From Alistipes sp. (GTDB lineage Bacteria; Bacteroidota; Bacteroidia; Bacteroidales; Rikenellaceae): DNA of 64,000 nt. Shown here piece by piece: positions 1 through 9,198 of the stretch; position 1 is the first letter of the stretch; the number at the start of each line of letters is the position of its first letter. The notes beneath the pieces were generated by a model, which saw only the letters and a list, made by a program, of their open reading frames with translations, was not told the origin of the DNA and searched no databases. The stretch lies in NCBI GenBank assembly GCA_017536555.1, contig JAFXHE010000001.1, positions 1-64,000 of the forward strand, given 5' to 3'. The translations under genes were made by a program, and so were the position numbers.

Positions 1-504
1 GTAGCCGCATATCTCCTGTGTATGGTTAGTTAGCTGCCACTCTATCTTTTCTACATTCTCTCGATACTCATATATGACATCATCAGAGAATGGAATATTG
101 TGGCGAATATATGCTTCGTTGTTTGTTATGTATATCTCGGTGGGTATTACGATTGTTGGCACGCCCGCAGCATAGAACTCATTCATCTCCTCCTCGCTCC
201 AATTATTTTTGTAGCGAGCCATGTTTTCATACCGCTGTGCTACGCTGTAAAAGAGTGTGGTGTGTTCTCCATATAGCAATTTATACCTCACATCAAGTTG
301 TGAATTGGGACTATTACGATACGACACTTTATAGGCGACAATGACTCTTGCCGTATCAAGCACTTCATAATCAGCATCTATATCGCATGAGCCAATCATA
401 AGCCTATCTGTTCGGCTATATGCAAATATCTGTTTTGGTATTTCTTGAGCTATGGCTGCCACCACCACGCATAGGGCAACAATGGTTGTTAAAAAGCTTT
501 TCAT
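1..504 (-). CDS. GLPGLI-family exported protein (partial, 3' end outside window)
   Basis: The reading frame opens with ATG at 502-504 and stays open for 168 codons to the window edge, so the C-terminus is missing. It starts with a signal peptide (MKSFLTTIVALCVVVAAIAQ). The following region, with its YKVSYRNS and LLYGEHTTLFYS stretches, resembles the GLPGLI family of Bacteroidota exported proteins, which have no established biochemical role and often sit beside outer-membrane barrel genes. It is the last gene of a minus-strand set, 6 bp after the 241-aa gene and downstream of an OMP gene, which fits that pattern. The family call is from memory of the pattern, not from a search. Confidence 0.7.
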   Translation of the reverse strand, partial: MKSFLTTIVALCVVVAAIAQEIPKQIFAYSRTDRLMIGSCDIDADYEVLDTARVIVAYKVSYRNSPNSQLDVRYKLLYGEHTTLFYSVAQRYENMARYKNNWSEEEMNEFYAAGVPTIVIPTEIYITNNEAYIRHNIPFSDDVIYEYRENVEKIEWQLTNHTQEICGY

Positions 505-510
505 AATCTA

Positions 511-1236
511 TCAGTATTGTTTTAGTATCTGGTCAAATCTATTCCTATCACGCTCGGAGCGTTCTGTATATTTATCACCTCGGACAGTGAAACTTTTAGC
601 GTGTGGTAGCCGTTCTGCAAAGGTTGTGCGCAGTGAGTCTAACTCTCGAAATGATGCCCCAGCTACCGACCTTATAGCTATTGCTTTTTGGACAAGATAG
701 ACACTTTGCGATAGCTTTGGATCATTAAGTATGTCGTATGGTAACTCGTTATAATAGTAAGTTTCGAACAACTTTATACTATCTTCTTTCTTTTTGTATC
801 TACGACTGCCATAGCGTTCGTTGTTGAGTCTTTCTTGCAAGTCATTATATTTACCCCTAACGGCTTGAACGCGAGCATACTCCTCTCTAAACTTTCTCTT
901 ATCCTCAACAATGGTCATGTTGCTATCGGTATAGTTAAGCACAATAGAGTCACCATGGCCTATGGTTAGACCGTGCATAGTCTTCTGCTTATCTGTTACT
1001 AACAACATTGTCACATCAGTGTCATCATCCATTGAGAAATTCAAATCGCCACGCCCAAGCTCTATGCGACAACTATCCTTGAACACGAATTCACAGCCTC
1101 CATCGTACTCATAGCCTTGAACATAGGCCATACCCATATCATCGCCACAGATGATGCGGATATGGGTCTGTTGTGCATTGGTGGTTATACAGGACAAAAT
1201 GGTTAGTATCACCAATAAAAATTTTACTCTCTTCAT
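511..1236 (-). CDS. Exported protein of unknown function (DUF4369-like start)
   Basis: 241 aa with a clear signal peptide (MKRVKFLLVILTILSCITTNAQ) and no lipobox cysteine after it. The first ~100 residues have the beta-rich look of the DUF4369-type N-terminal domain that precedes thioredoxin folds in Bacteroidetes, but no CxxC thioredoxin motif follows; the C-terminal half is helical and charged. It starts 2 bp after the outer-membrane barrel gene ends and stops 6 bp before the GLPGLI gene, so the three are almost certainly co-transcribed and probably act together at the outer membrane. The function is unknown. Confidence 0.65.
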   Translation of the reverse strand: MKRVKFLLVILTILSCITTNAQQTHIRIICGDDMGMAYVQGYEYDGGCEFVFKDSCRIELGRGDLNFSMDDDTDVTMLLVTDKQKTMHGLTIGHGDSIVLNYTDSNMTIVEDKRKFREEYARVQAVRGKYNDLQERLNNERYGSRRYKKKEDSIKLFETYYYNELPYDILNDPKLSQSVYLVQKAIAIRSVAGASFRELDSLRTTFAERLPHAKSFTVRGDKYTERSERDRNRFDQILKQY

Positions 1237-1238
1237 AA

Positions 1239-3881
1239 TTATCTAAAACTAAATTTAACTTTGAAAACGACTGATGCAGGGCGTAGTGCATAGGAGTAGG
1301 TGTAACCAATGTTATTGCTATTTGAGACATTTACAAACATATTGTTGTTTAGAATGTTGCGTGCCTCAACAGAATACTCCATACGCTTATGATTAACCCT
1401 TATACTTGCATCGACAAATACCGTATTGCGGTTTTTGCCCTCAATAGCAGTGTTTAGGAAGTGTTCTGCACCAATTCTACATACAACCTTTTGCGCAATG
1501 ATAAAGTCTATATCACCCCTTTGCCTGAATAAATTGATGGCTGAGGGTTTGTCGCTACCAATAGTTGAGATACTGCGATTGTATAAGGCATTATAGTCTA
1601 TTCTGACGGCCTTTGTGATTCGAGTATTAAAGCCCAACTCTGCGGTTATTAGCTGATATATTGAAGACATTAAGATGCTCTCTCGAAGTACTTCAGACCA
1701 CGATTGCATATACCCACCTTGTAGGTTTATGGTTGTAGCAATAGCGTTGAGACGCTTACTAAGGTTGCCTTTAAGATTATAACCATTGTTTCGGTTAGGC
1801 ATCTCAATTGCCTCAATCTCGCTCAGTAAGCCGTTGAAGTTAGTGTTATACATTAGGTTGGAACGACTATCGAAGTAATTAGCCTCGACACCTGCAAAGA
1901 TGGCATCTAAGGCATTACCATACGATAGTTGCACGCCATACATCTGACTTCTGTTGCTACTAATCTCTCCAGCCTTGCGCTGAATAACTCGATAATCAGT
2001 CATAATATAACCTGAGTATGAGTCATACAACGAGCCATAATGCTCATTATATGAAGCATGGGCAGAGAGTTTAAGATTGTGGGTAATAGCAGAGGTAAGA
2101 CTCAATGACGGCTGATAGAGAATTTTTGTCTTATTAGTAGTTGCCATATTGTTAATTCTATCCTCTGAGTAGAGCCACATTAAATCGAGTGGAATGTCGG
2201 CTTGTAACATAAACTTACTACCCAAAGAGTATTGAACCGATGGCGTTAATACAAAGTCGAAGCGAGAGTATAGGATGTCATTTTTGAGTTCGTTCGTAGT
2301 GGGGGCAATATCTCCGTTATCGCTGAGGGCATTTAGCGATGACTCCATACGCTCAACATTACCATTTAGCTGTGCTGACAGCATAAAGTTCCAACGCTTT
2401 ATCTTATAACTTGTTGTAAGATAGTTATTCGTTACAAGTCGCTTACCATATATAGCCTGAATAGCATTCGGATAGTCTGCATTGCCACAAACAATATCAT
2501 CATACAGCATTGGTCGCACCTCGAGTTGTGCAGGCTGCGTATCATAGTTTATGTCAGAATTAAAATTTAGCACCCACCTATCCCATCTTCTTACATTAGT
2601 GAAGTTGTTGTTAATCGATATTTTGGGCAACATAAAATATTGAGATACAATGTCACCATCGTTATCTACTATGCCATAGTCTCTATTCCATGTGCCACCA
2701 AACGAAATTTTCTCTTGGAGATAGCGTTTATCGGTGTTAGAGAGCAGATTTAGTGTTATATCACACCTATCCACAATATGACTTACTGATGTGCCCTCAG
2801 TGATTACTAAAGACTCACTGTCGGGAAGATAATATGTAGTTTGTGACGCTCCATCGGCTTGTTGCAGGTCGTGAATATACCCAGCGTTAATGCTAAGTTC
2901 CAAATCTTCTTTGAGTTTGGTGATAGCATTAAGTGACACTGCGTGGATATTGTTATCAAGGTAACGACTCTGTGTAATATTAGGTACTGTCGGATAGTGT
3001 ACGCCAAGCATTGACGATACACCACCGAAGCCACCGAAGTGCGATGTAAACTCTCGAGATACATCATCTCCAGTATTATTCGTTTTGTAGATGCTTATAG
3101 TTTGAAATTTCTTGCCAAAGTACATCGCACTAAGCTCCCCGTTCCACATCCAAGGCTTATAACCACCACCAAGTTGAGCTGTACCATTCCATGTGCCTTT
3201 GGCATCCTCCTTAAGGCGTAGGTTAAGGGCAGCTGCTTGTGGCATGGTCATACCTCTGAGTGCCCTTACAGACTCATGGTTTTCGTATAGCTCTACTCGC
3301 GCAATATCCCTTGCTTGAATGTTATTTGTTGCGATTCCATATCTGCCACCAAGCATATCCATACCCTCGATGTAGAGCTTGCTAATAGCAACACCATTAT
3401 ACTTTATATCTCCCGCTTCTCCTACGGTAAGTCCTGGCATCTTACGCAATACATCACCAATAGAGTGATCCGTAACATTTATAAAGGTGGCTACATTATA
3501 GGTAAGGGTATCAGATTGCCGTGATACCGACTCTGCATTTACCACGACCTCTCTAATCTCTAACGCCGAATATTCAATATTAAAATCTACTCGTTGCGAC
3601 TTTGCGGTAATGCTTTTTGACTGCCCTTGGATGTTAAAGCCCGTAACGACAATTTGCAGTGTCTGGGCATCACCATTGTATGATACCGTGTAATCACCAT
3701 TAGCATCATTTATTGCATAACCGTATAATATAGTGCGCTTGTCGTTTTGCAACATCACATTGACATCCGAGACACCCTCTCCAGAGTCTTGATCGCAAAT
3801 ATGTCCCGAAATGGTAATCTGAGCATAAGCATATGTAGCACATACGCCTAATAGCAGTAGAATTAATAGCAGTCGTCGCAT
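1239..3881 (-). CDS. Outer-membrane beta-barrel protein with carboxypeptidase-regulatory and TonB-plug-like domains
   Basis: 880 aa. A signal peptide (to about residue 20) is followed by a carboxypeptidase-regulatory-like beta domain (ISGHICDQDSGEGVSDVNV, residues ~23-105). Next comes a TonB-receptor plug-like segment (residues ~110-230, including the motif GDVLRKMPGLTV), then a long C-terminal barrel with alternating aromatic strands, ending in aromatic SFR at the C-terminus. This is the OMP_b-brl_3 type of barrel rather than a SusC: no SusD partner lies next to it. First gene of the minus-strand set with the unknown 241-aa protein and GLPGLI protein; a consensus Bacteroidota promoter lies 23 bp upstream of the start. 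The substrate is unknown. Confidence 0.85.
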   Translation of the reverse strand: MRRLLLILLLLGVCATYAYAQITISGHICDQDSGEGVSDVNVMLQNDKRTILYGYAINDANGDYTVSYNGDAQTLQIVVTGFNIQGQSKSITAKSQRVDFNIEYSALEIREVVVNAESVSRQSDTLTYNVATFINVTDHSIGDVLRKMPGLTVGEAGDIKYNGVAISKLYIEGMDMLGGRYGIATNNIQARDIARVELYENHESVRALRGMTMPQAAALNLRLKEDAKGTWNGTAQLGGGYKPWMWNGELSAMYFGKKFQTISIYKTNNTGDDVSREFTSHFGGFGGVSSMLGVHYPTVPNITQSRYLDNNIHAVSLNAITKLKEDLELSINAGYIHDLQQADGASQTTYYLPDSESLVITEGTSVSHIVDRCDITLNLLSNTDKRYLQEKISFGGTWNRDYGIVDNDGDIVSQYFMLPKISINNNFTNVRRWDRWVLNFNSDINYDTQPAQLEVRPMLYDDIVCGNADYPNAIQAIYGKRLVTNNYLTTSYKIKRWNFMLSAQLNGNVERMESSLNALSDNGDIAPTTNELKNDILYSRFDFVLTPSVQYSLGSKFMLQADIPLDLMWLYSEDRINNMATTNKTKILYQPSLSLTSAITHNLKLSAHASYNEHYGSLYDSYSGYIMTDYRVIQRKAGEISSNRSQMYGVQLSYGNALDAIFAGVEANYFDSRSNLMYNTNFNGLLSEIEAIEMPNRNNGYNLKGNLSKRLNAIATTINLQGGYMQSWSEVLRESILMSSIYQLITAELGFNTRITKAVRIDYNALYNRSISTIGSDKPSAINLFRQRGDIDFIIAQKVVCRIGAEHFLNTAIEGKNRNTVFVDASIRVNHKRMEYSVEARNILNNNMFVNVSNSNNIGYTYSYALRPASVVFKVKFSFR

Positions 3882-3903
3882 AATATCACCGATTTTGTTA
3901 TTG

Positions 3904-3934
3904 CAAAGTTATAGACTGACGATAAGAGCGGCAA
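3904..3934 (-). promoter_or_regulatory. Bacteroidota promoter for the outer-membrane barrel operon
   Basis: Read on the minus strand: TTG at 3932-3934, a 20-bp spacer, then TAACTTTG at 3904-3911, matching the -33 TTTG / -7 TAnnTTTG consensus. It lies just upstream of the start at 3881. Confidence 0.75.
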
Positions 3935-4182
3935 CAAATTTATGTTAAATAGTGTTAAGGCTTTTGTTAAATATTGTTAACAAATAGAGTATAAAACATA
4001 TAAAGCTTTTGAATAGATTTTTCGGGTGTCCCCCGGATTTTGCAGGTGATCCGGAATTTGCAGGTGATCCGGTGATCCGTAATTCAGTGCATTGAGTATA
4101 TACGATTGCGAAGCAATGCAAGACAAAGTCTTGCCATAAGTCCTCCTTATCAAAGGGAGGTTTGGAGGGATTGTATATATAG
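3935..4182. other. Host intergenic DNA with short GATCCGG repeats
   Basis: About 250 bp with no convincing gene. It is AT-rich at first and then has a direct repeat TTGCAGGTGATCCGG at about 4041 and 4057, with another GATCCG following. Open frames here have low-complexity translations and overlap the neighbouring repeat, so no gene is called. Confidence 0.5.
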
Positions 4183-4482
4183 TTGAGGACTCGAACGGCG
4201 AAGCCGTAGAGCCGATACCTAATAAAAAAAGCACAGACCGAAGGTCGAGCAATAAATCACTATCTTATCGGCTCAACCTCCGACCTATTTAGTGAGCAGT
4301 GCTCACTACGCCACAGATAGTTTATAGTTGCAAGCGCACCACTATTTGTGGCGTGGTGTAGTGGTGTAAGTTGTGGGCTTGCACACAATGCCACACACCA
4401 CTATACCACGATGGCTACGCAGTAGACTGCGCTTGCAAGCAAAAACAAAAAAACGGACAACCGAAGTTGTCCGTTAAGGTAG
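4183..4482. repeat. Direct repeat copy 1 (~300 bp), rich in nested inverted repeats
   Basis: Near-identical to 4611-4913, offset 428 bp. It holds several inverted repeats: GAGCCGATA with TATCGGCTC, GTGAGCA with TGCTCAC, a long imperfect hairpin bounded by TTGCAAGCGCA and TGCGCTTGCAA, and a perfect 10-bp stem AACGGACAAC-CGAA-GTTGTCCGTT at 4452-4475. Two 12-bp stretches (4185-4196 and 4275-4286) are identical to adjacent parts of the tRNA-fMet T-arm region. It may be a non-coding mobile or duplicated element; no protein is supported. Confidence 0.8.
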
Positions 4483-4610
4483 GAGATTGCATCGAAATCT
4501 CTAACCCATTCCTGAAAGACTTTGAAGTCGTTATCCTCTTTGTTGAGTGGATTGGAAATCCCCTCCCTTTGACAAAGGGAGGGGACATAGGGGAGGGAAT
4601 GTAAAAATGA

Positions 4611-4913
4611 TTGAGGACTCGAACGGCGAAGCCGTAGAGCCGATACCTAATAAAAAAAAAAGCGCAGACTGAAGGTCGAGCAATAAATCACTATCTTATC
4701 GGCTCAACCTCCGACCTATTCAGTGAGTAGTGCTCACTACGCCACAGATAGTTTATAGTTGCAAGCGCACCACTATTTGTGGCGTGGTGTAGTGGTGTAG
4801 GTTGTGGGCTTGCACACAATGCCACACACCACTATACCACGATGGCTACGCAGTAGACTGCGCTTGCAAGCAAAAACAAAAAAACGGACAACCGAAGTTG
4901 TCCGTTAAGGTAG
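4611..4913. repeat. Direct repeat copy 2 (~303 bp), ending at the prophage attachment site
   Basis: Second copy of the 4183-4482 repeat, differing mainly by a longer A-run and a few substitutions. It ends exactly where the tRNA-derived core of the left attachment site begins. In the pre-integration chromosome it therefore lay directly 3' of tRNA-fMet. Confidence 0.8.
4876..4906 (-). terminator. Original terminator of tRNA-fMet, now separated from it by the prophage
   Basis: On the minus strand a perfect 10-bp stem (AACGGACAAC / GTTGTCCGTT, TTCG loop) is followed by a seven-T run. It starts 4 bp beyond the attachment core, so before integration it terminated the tRNA-fMet transcript. The same hairpin occurs in the other repeat copy at 4452-4475. 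Confidence 0.8.
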
Positions 4914-4924
4914 CGGGGGGAGGA
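4910..4924. other. attL: left prophage attachment core
   Basis: GTAGCGGGGGGAGGA is identical to 49136-49150, the 3' end of tRNA-fMet. Identity stops on both sides, so the core is 15 bp. This copy is the remnant left on the side away from the intact tRNA. Confidence 0.85.
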
Positions 4925-5086
4925 TTTGAAACCCAACCCTTCAGACCGAATCATCGATAGGTTGATTATTGATTTTCAGTTATATACAATTTTTATACTT
5001 CGGCAGTTATTACTGTTTTTGTCCCAAATTTATCCCGGAAGAAGATCAGTATTTAGGTACTGCATAGCATCTTCCAGCGAACTCAA

Positions 5087-5461
5087 TTAACCGACATCTG
5101 CATTGGCGACATCTCCTTCCACTTGGACAGAACCCCCCTTACTATTCTCTATCATTCGTTGTTGGGACTCTATCGTTCGCTGTTGAGAGTTAATAGTATC
5201 CACCAACTGCTGGATAGAGTTAAAGACTTCCCTGCTCATAGTAACAGTATCAGATGCGATATCATCTGCGCTTGCTTCTACAATCATAGAGGTATCGTAT
5301 ATACCTGCCATTAAGAGAGCCTCTATCTTTTCAGTGGACAAATGTGATTTACCTTGGATTACCTGCGAAATGAAGGGTTGCCCTACTCCGAGAATTTTTG
5401 CCAACCCCTTTTGCGTCAATTTATTTTTTTTAATAAAGGTCTGTAAATCAATCTTATACAT
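5087..5461 (-). CDS. XRE-family repressor
   Basis: 124 aa from the internal ATG (MYKIDLQTF); the frame also opens at 5485, but the extra eight residues do not belong to the domain. Residues ~5-45 form a Cro/C1 helix-turn-helix (LTQKGLAKILGVGQPFISQV). The C-terminal half is a predicted coiled coil with repeated SQQR-type heptads, likely for oligomerisation. It is transcribed away from all early phage genes, as expected for the lysogeny repressor of a temperate phage. The intergenic region 5486-5591 holds its likely operators. A non-CI role such as a Cro-like regulator cannot be excluded. Confidence 0.8.
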   Translation of the reverse strand: MYKIDLQTFIKKNKLTQKGLAKILGVGQPFISQVIQGKSHLSTEKIEALLMAGIYDTSMIVEASADDIASDTVTMSREVFNSIQQLVDTINSQQRTIESQQRMIENSKGGSVQVEGDVANADVG

Positions 5462-5524
5462 AATACAACAAAAGTTTAGATGCAAAAATCACTAAATTAT
5501 GCGCATATATTAGCAATAATTTAC

Positions 5525-5550
5525 TATATTTGCATCGGTACTCACAAAGT
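5525..5550 (+). promoter_or_regulatory. Candidate early promoter -7 box with adjacent operator-like 13-mer
   Basis: TATATTTG at 5525-5532 matches TAnnTTTG; no good -33 box is visible. GTACTCACAAAGT at 5538-5550 follows and recurs exactly at 28150-28162, again just past a TAnnTTTG box. In this intergenic region between repressor and early genes it is a reasonable operator candidate. Confidence 0.45.
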
Positions 5551-5591
5551 ACGCACAAGTTCGGAACAAATATAAGCAAAAATTATTACAA

Positions 5592-5810
5592 ATGTGCGAG
5601 ATAATGAAAGAGATTAAATTTACAGACTTTTGGAAAGAGCTTGATGTGATGCAACGCAACCAGCTTCGCATATTGATTTGCCAAAAGGCAGAGTGTTCTC
5701 CTGCGACGGTGGACAAATATGGGATTGGTTATAGAAATCCAAACCCATACAAGAAAGTAAAAATCTGTAATCTGGTGCGAAAACATTTCAACACCATCGT
5801 AACCTTTTAA
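5592..5810 (+). CDS. Small early phage protein, possible DNA-binding
   Basis: 72 aa, first gene divergent from the repressor. The segment QRNQLRILICQKAECSPATV could form a helix-turn-helix resembling a Cro or transcription regulator, but there is no firm family match. It may start at the second methionine (MKEIKFTDFW). It is separated by 2 bp from the next small gene, suggesting an early operon with the primase gene. Position suggests a Cro-like or early regulatory role; this is inference. Confidence 0.6.
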   Translation: MCEIMKEIKFTDFWKELDVMQRNQLRILICQKAECSPATVDKYGIGYRNPNPYKKVKICNLVRKHFNTIVTF

Positions 5811-5812
5811 TT

Positions 5813-6004
5813 ATGTATTGGGACAAAGATAGCAGAGGCTTACTCTCAATAATGGAACTAACGCCAGACGAATTTGAAACGATCCGCCGAGCGTTATTAG
5901 CCTTTCGTTCAGGGATGGCGACGAAAGAACTAAATGAGTCTGAACCAAGCAGACAATATATTCGTGCGTCAAAGATTTTACGCACACTCTCTGATAAACA
6001 ATAA
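5813..6004 (+). CDS. Small early phage protein, unknown
   Basis: 63 aa, charged and mostly helical, with the segment ELTPDEFETIRRALLAFRSG. The tail (SEPSRQYIRASKILRTLSDKQ) is basic. It lies 2 bp after the previous gene and 24 bp before the primase gene. No recognisable domain; the gene is supported by tight packing and coding-like composition. Confidence 0.55.
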   Translation: MYWDKDSRGLLSIMELTPDEFETIRRALLAFRSGMATKELNESEPSRQYIRASKILRTLSDKQ

Positions 6005-6028
6005 TTTCGGGGGGGGGATTTTCCCTTT

Positions 6029-9000
6029 ATGATTATGATTACACAAGATGTAAAAGACCGCATACTTGACCAAGACATTGTAACAATCATCCAAAATGAA
6101 GGTGTGCATCTGGTTAAGAAAGGCGCAAACTATGAGTGCTGTTGTCCGTTTCACGGTGAGAAGACACCATCATTTATTGTGTCTATCAAGCGTAATCGAT
6201 ACCACTGCTTTGGCTGTGGTGTTGATGGAAACGCAATAGACTTTATAATGGAAACAAAACATATGAAGTTCTACGAGGCAGTAGAGTACCTCGCAGACAA
6301 ATATGATATTCCATATGAGAAGGTGGAACCGTCACCAGAAGAGAGAGAGCGAAGGTTCCTACACTCACAGCTCATAGAGATTAACCGTGTAGCGGTTGAT
6401 TATTTTCGTCAATGTTATGAGCATAGTCCAGGCGCACAAACATATGCAAAGAGTAGATGGAAAGACAACACAATAAGTCTATTTCAAATTGGTTATGCTC
6501 CTGCTAAATCTGGACTTCTTGAGTACTGCTTGGCAAAAGGTTATTCGAAGGATATTTTGCTCAGGGCTGGTCTTATAAAAAAGAGTGAGAATGATGGCTC
6601 TATCTATGATACATTTAGAGATAGACTTGTATTCCCAATTGTCAATCGCACAGGCAATGTGGTAGGGTTCACTGGAAGATATATTGGCAAGAAACAAGAT
6701 GTTGCAAAGTACCTTAACACCAGCGAAACAGAGCTATACTCAAAAAAGAACACTTTGTTCGGCTTGCACCTTGCATTACGAGAAATAAAGGTAAATTCGA
6801 CTGTCGTTCTTGTCGAGGGAAATCCTGATGTTGTAAGATTACACGAAATCGGAGTGGGAAACGCTGTGGCTCCGATGGGAACAGCCCTTACCAAAGAGCA
6901 GATTGACATTCTGCGACAATACGCAAAGAGTATCATTATCATCGGTGATACTGATAACGCAGGAGTCGAAGCAGTTGTGAAAAATGGTCGAACCTTACTT
7001 GAGGCAGGGTTTAATGTACGACTGATGGTGCTGCCAGATGGAAAAGATCCTGACGAGTATTTCCGCACGCACGCAAAGGATTATGAGGATTGTCTAAATC
7101 GTCATACCTACGATTATATCCCTTGGATATGTGAGCGTTTGATGGCTGATAAAAAATCACAGACTGAAATCGCCACAACCATCACGGAGCTCTCCGAATT
7201 GATGGCGTTATGCCAGGACACGCGAGCTGTCGAGATGTACATAGAACAATTCTCGAAAACATATAAGAATGCTCGTATTTGGCAAGAGGAGTATTACAAA
7301 GCTCGCAATAAGCGCGAACGCAGATTGACGAAAGAGGCAAGCGAAAATATGGAAGAGATGCTTGCTGAATATGGTTTTTATATCAAAGACAACTGCTATT
7401 TCGGAGCCGGCTCCCGAGCTACAGATAAACGATGGTCAAACTTTATACTTATACCGATAGTTCATATTCGCGACGAGCGTAACGCTCGACGCATATTCTT
7501 AATGCGCAACATTAAAAAGCAGGAGGCGGTCATCAAGTTTGCCCAAAGTGAATTGGTATCGTTCGCTGACTTCAAAACACGCATCGAAACAAAGGGTAAC
7601 TATGTATGGGAGGTATCGCAAGCAGAGCTTACGCTGCTGAAAAAACACTTGTACGACGACACACCTTCAGCCGACGAAATAAAGCAGCTCGGTTGGCAAA
7701 AGAGATATGGCTTTTATGCCTGGGGCAATGGAGGTCTTGATGATGGACATTTCGAGAAAGCAGACGACTACGGATTGATAACAATGCGAGGTCAGAAGTT
7801 CTATTTACCTGGTTGCTCTCGAGATACTCGAGATGACACACAGGGCTATCAGCACCAGCGCAAATTTGTATATGCAGTAACCAACGATATATCTTTAATG
7901 GAGTATTCCCAAATGCTGATACGATCTTTTGGGGATAATGCAAAGGTGGCTCTATGCTTCCTCTTTGCGACACTATTCAAAGATATTGTAGTGAGTGTTA
8001 CAACTTCGTTCCCAATCTTAAACTTATTCGGTCCGAAAGGAACAGGTAAGTCAGAGCTTGGGCACTCACTAACATCATTCTTTATTCCCAATAACATTGC
8101 ACCAAACATCAACAACACAACAAAGGCTGCTCTTGCGGAGGCTGTCGCCGAAGTGTCTAATGCTGTTGTTCACCTCGACGAGTATAAGAACTCTCTCGAT
8201 ATTGAGAAGCGTGAGTTCTTAAAGGGCTTATGGGATGGTGCAGGTCGCTCTCGAATGAATATGGACAACGATAAGAAAAGAGAGATTACCGCTGTCGATT
8301 GCGGAGTGGTTATGTCGGGTCAGGAGATGCCGACGGCTGATATTGCACTGTTCAATCGACTTGTATTCTTAACCTTCTCAAAGTCCGAATTTTCAGACGA
8401 GGAAAAGCGTAATTATGAGGCTCTAAAGATTGTAGAAAAGCGAGGGCTGACACACCTAACCGGAGAGGTACTGAAGCTACGACAAAAGTTTCAGGGCAAT
8501 TTCCGTTCTGCGTGGGATAGTGTCATTACTGACTTGTCGAACAATGTTCGCAAACACGCAGTCGAAGACCGAACACTCAAAAATTGGGCGACCATACTTG
8601 CTGCGTTCCGCGCGATTGAATCACAACTGTCAGTTCCGTTCAATTACGGTGATATGCTCGCCATCGCAACGAAGCTCTGCGTAGAGCAGAATAGCAAGAC
8701 CAAGCAGAACAATGAACTTTCGGGCTTCTGGGAGATTGTCGATATTCTTGTTGCATCGAGCAAAATATGGATTGAAGCCGATTTCCGAATCAAAATGGGT
8801 ACAGGTACTGGCAAGCCGATATCGATACAAGAATCGAGAACGGGTCTGGAACTCGACTCTTCAAAGAGGTATTTATATATCAACTTTGCAAGAATATCGC
8901 AGTTATATGCCAAAGAAGGAAAAGATGCAAATGGTAAGACCATTCCCCGAGAAACGCTAAAATACTACTTGGAACACTCGCCAGAATTTTGTGGTACCGC

Positions 9001-9187
9001 CAAATCGGTTCGATTTACTTTGATCGAAACACCTCAGGGATATATATCCGCCAGCGAGGAAACAAAGAAGTCGAAAGTAACAACTGCGATGATCTTCGAC
9101 TACGATATGATTTGCGAGAACTATAATATCAACCTCGATGTAACAACTGGAAAGATTGACGAAGAGGATGATGGAGAAAAACTATAA
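6029..9187 (+). CDS. Primase-helicase: CHC2 zinc finger, Toprim and P-loop ATPase
   Basis: 1052 aa replication protein. Residues ~10-90 carry a CHC2 zinc-binding domain (CCPFHGEKTPSFIV, then YHCFGCGVDGNAIDF). A DnaG-like catalytic core and Toprim domain follow: VVLVEGNPDVV at ~256 in place of the usual EGYxD, and IIIIGDTDNAG further on. The C-terminal half has a Walker A (GPKGTGKS, ~668) and a Walker B-like VVHLDEYKNS (~712), giving a helicase or initiator ATPase. Primase-ATPase fusions often replace separate dnaG and dnaB genes in phages and satellites. A run of nine G residues (6009-6017) lies just upstream of the start. The CTACA repeat cluster that may be the origin is 0.9 kb downstream. 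Confidence 0.88.
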   Translation: MIMITQDVKDRILDQDIVTIIQNEGVHLVKKGANYECCCPFHGEKTPSFIVSIKRNRYHCFGCGVDGNAIDFIMETKHMKFYEAVEYLADKYDIPYEKVEPSPEERERRFLHSQLIEINRVAVDYFRQCYEHSPGAQTYAKSRWKDNTISLFQIGYAPAKSGLLEYCLAKGYSKDILLRAGLIKKSENDGSIYDTFRDRLVFPIVNRTGNVVGFTGRYIGKKQDVAKYLNTSETELYSKKNTLFGLHLALREIKVNSTVVLVEGNPDVVRLHEIGVGNAVAPMGTALTKEQIDILRQYAKSIIIIGDTDNAGVEAVVKNGRTLLEAGFNVRLMVLPDGKDPDEYFRTHAKDYEDCLNRHTYDYIPWICERLMADKKSQTEIATTITELSELMALCQDTRAVEMYIEQFSKTYKNARIWQEEYYKARNKRERRLTKEASENMEEMLAEYGFYIKDNCYFGAGSRATDKRWSNFILIPIVHIRDERNARRIFLMRNIKKQEAVIKFAQSELVSFADFKTRIETKGNYVWEVSQAELTLLKKHLYDDTPSADEIKQLGWQKRYGFYAWGNGGLDDGHFEKADDYGLITMRGQKFYLPGCSRDTRDDTQGYQHQRKFVYAVTNDISLMEYSQMLIRSFGDNAKVALCFLFATLFKDIVVSVTTSFPILNLFGPKGTGKSELGHSLTSFFIPNNIAPNINNTTKAALAEAVAEVSNAVVHLDEYKNSLDIEKREFLKGLWDGAGRSRMNMDNDKKREITAVDCGVVMSGQEMPTADIALFNRLVFLTFSKSEFSDEEKRNYEALKIVEKRGLTHLTGEVLKLRQKFQGNFRSAWDSVITDLSNNVRKHAVEDRTLKNWATILAAFRAIESQLSVPFNYGDMLAIATKLCVEQNSKTKQNNELSGFWEIVDILVASSKIWIEADFRIKMGTGTGKPISIQESRTGLELDSSKRYLYINFARISQLYAKEGKDANGKTIPRETLKYYLEHSPEFCGTAKSVRFTLIETPQGYISASEETKKSKVTTAMIFDYDMICENYNINLDVTTGKIDEEDDGEKL

Positions 9188-9198
9188 ATAATATAGCA

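Noticed and set aside
1-3881. SusC/SusD polysaccharide-utilisation locus
   Set aside because: The large gene has a TonB-plug-like region but no SusD-like lipoprotein or glycan enzyme beside it; the GLPGLI neighbour points to another barrel family.
3977-4252. A 91-codon minus-strand frame
   Set aside because: It runs through GATCCGG repeats and the direct repeat, has low-complexity translation and no start context.
4371-4604. A 77-codon plus-strand frame with several cysteines, suggesting a small zinc-ribbon protein
   Set aside because: It lies mostly in the repeat unit; the cysteines come from the inverted-repeat sequence, and the second repeat copy (from 4799) loses the frame at a different place. 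It does not look coding.
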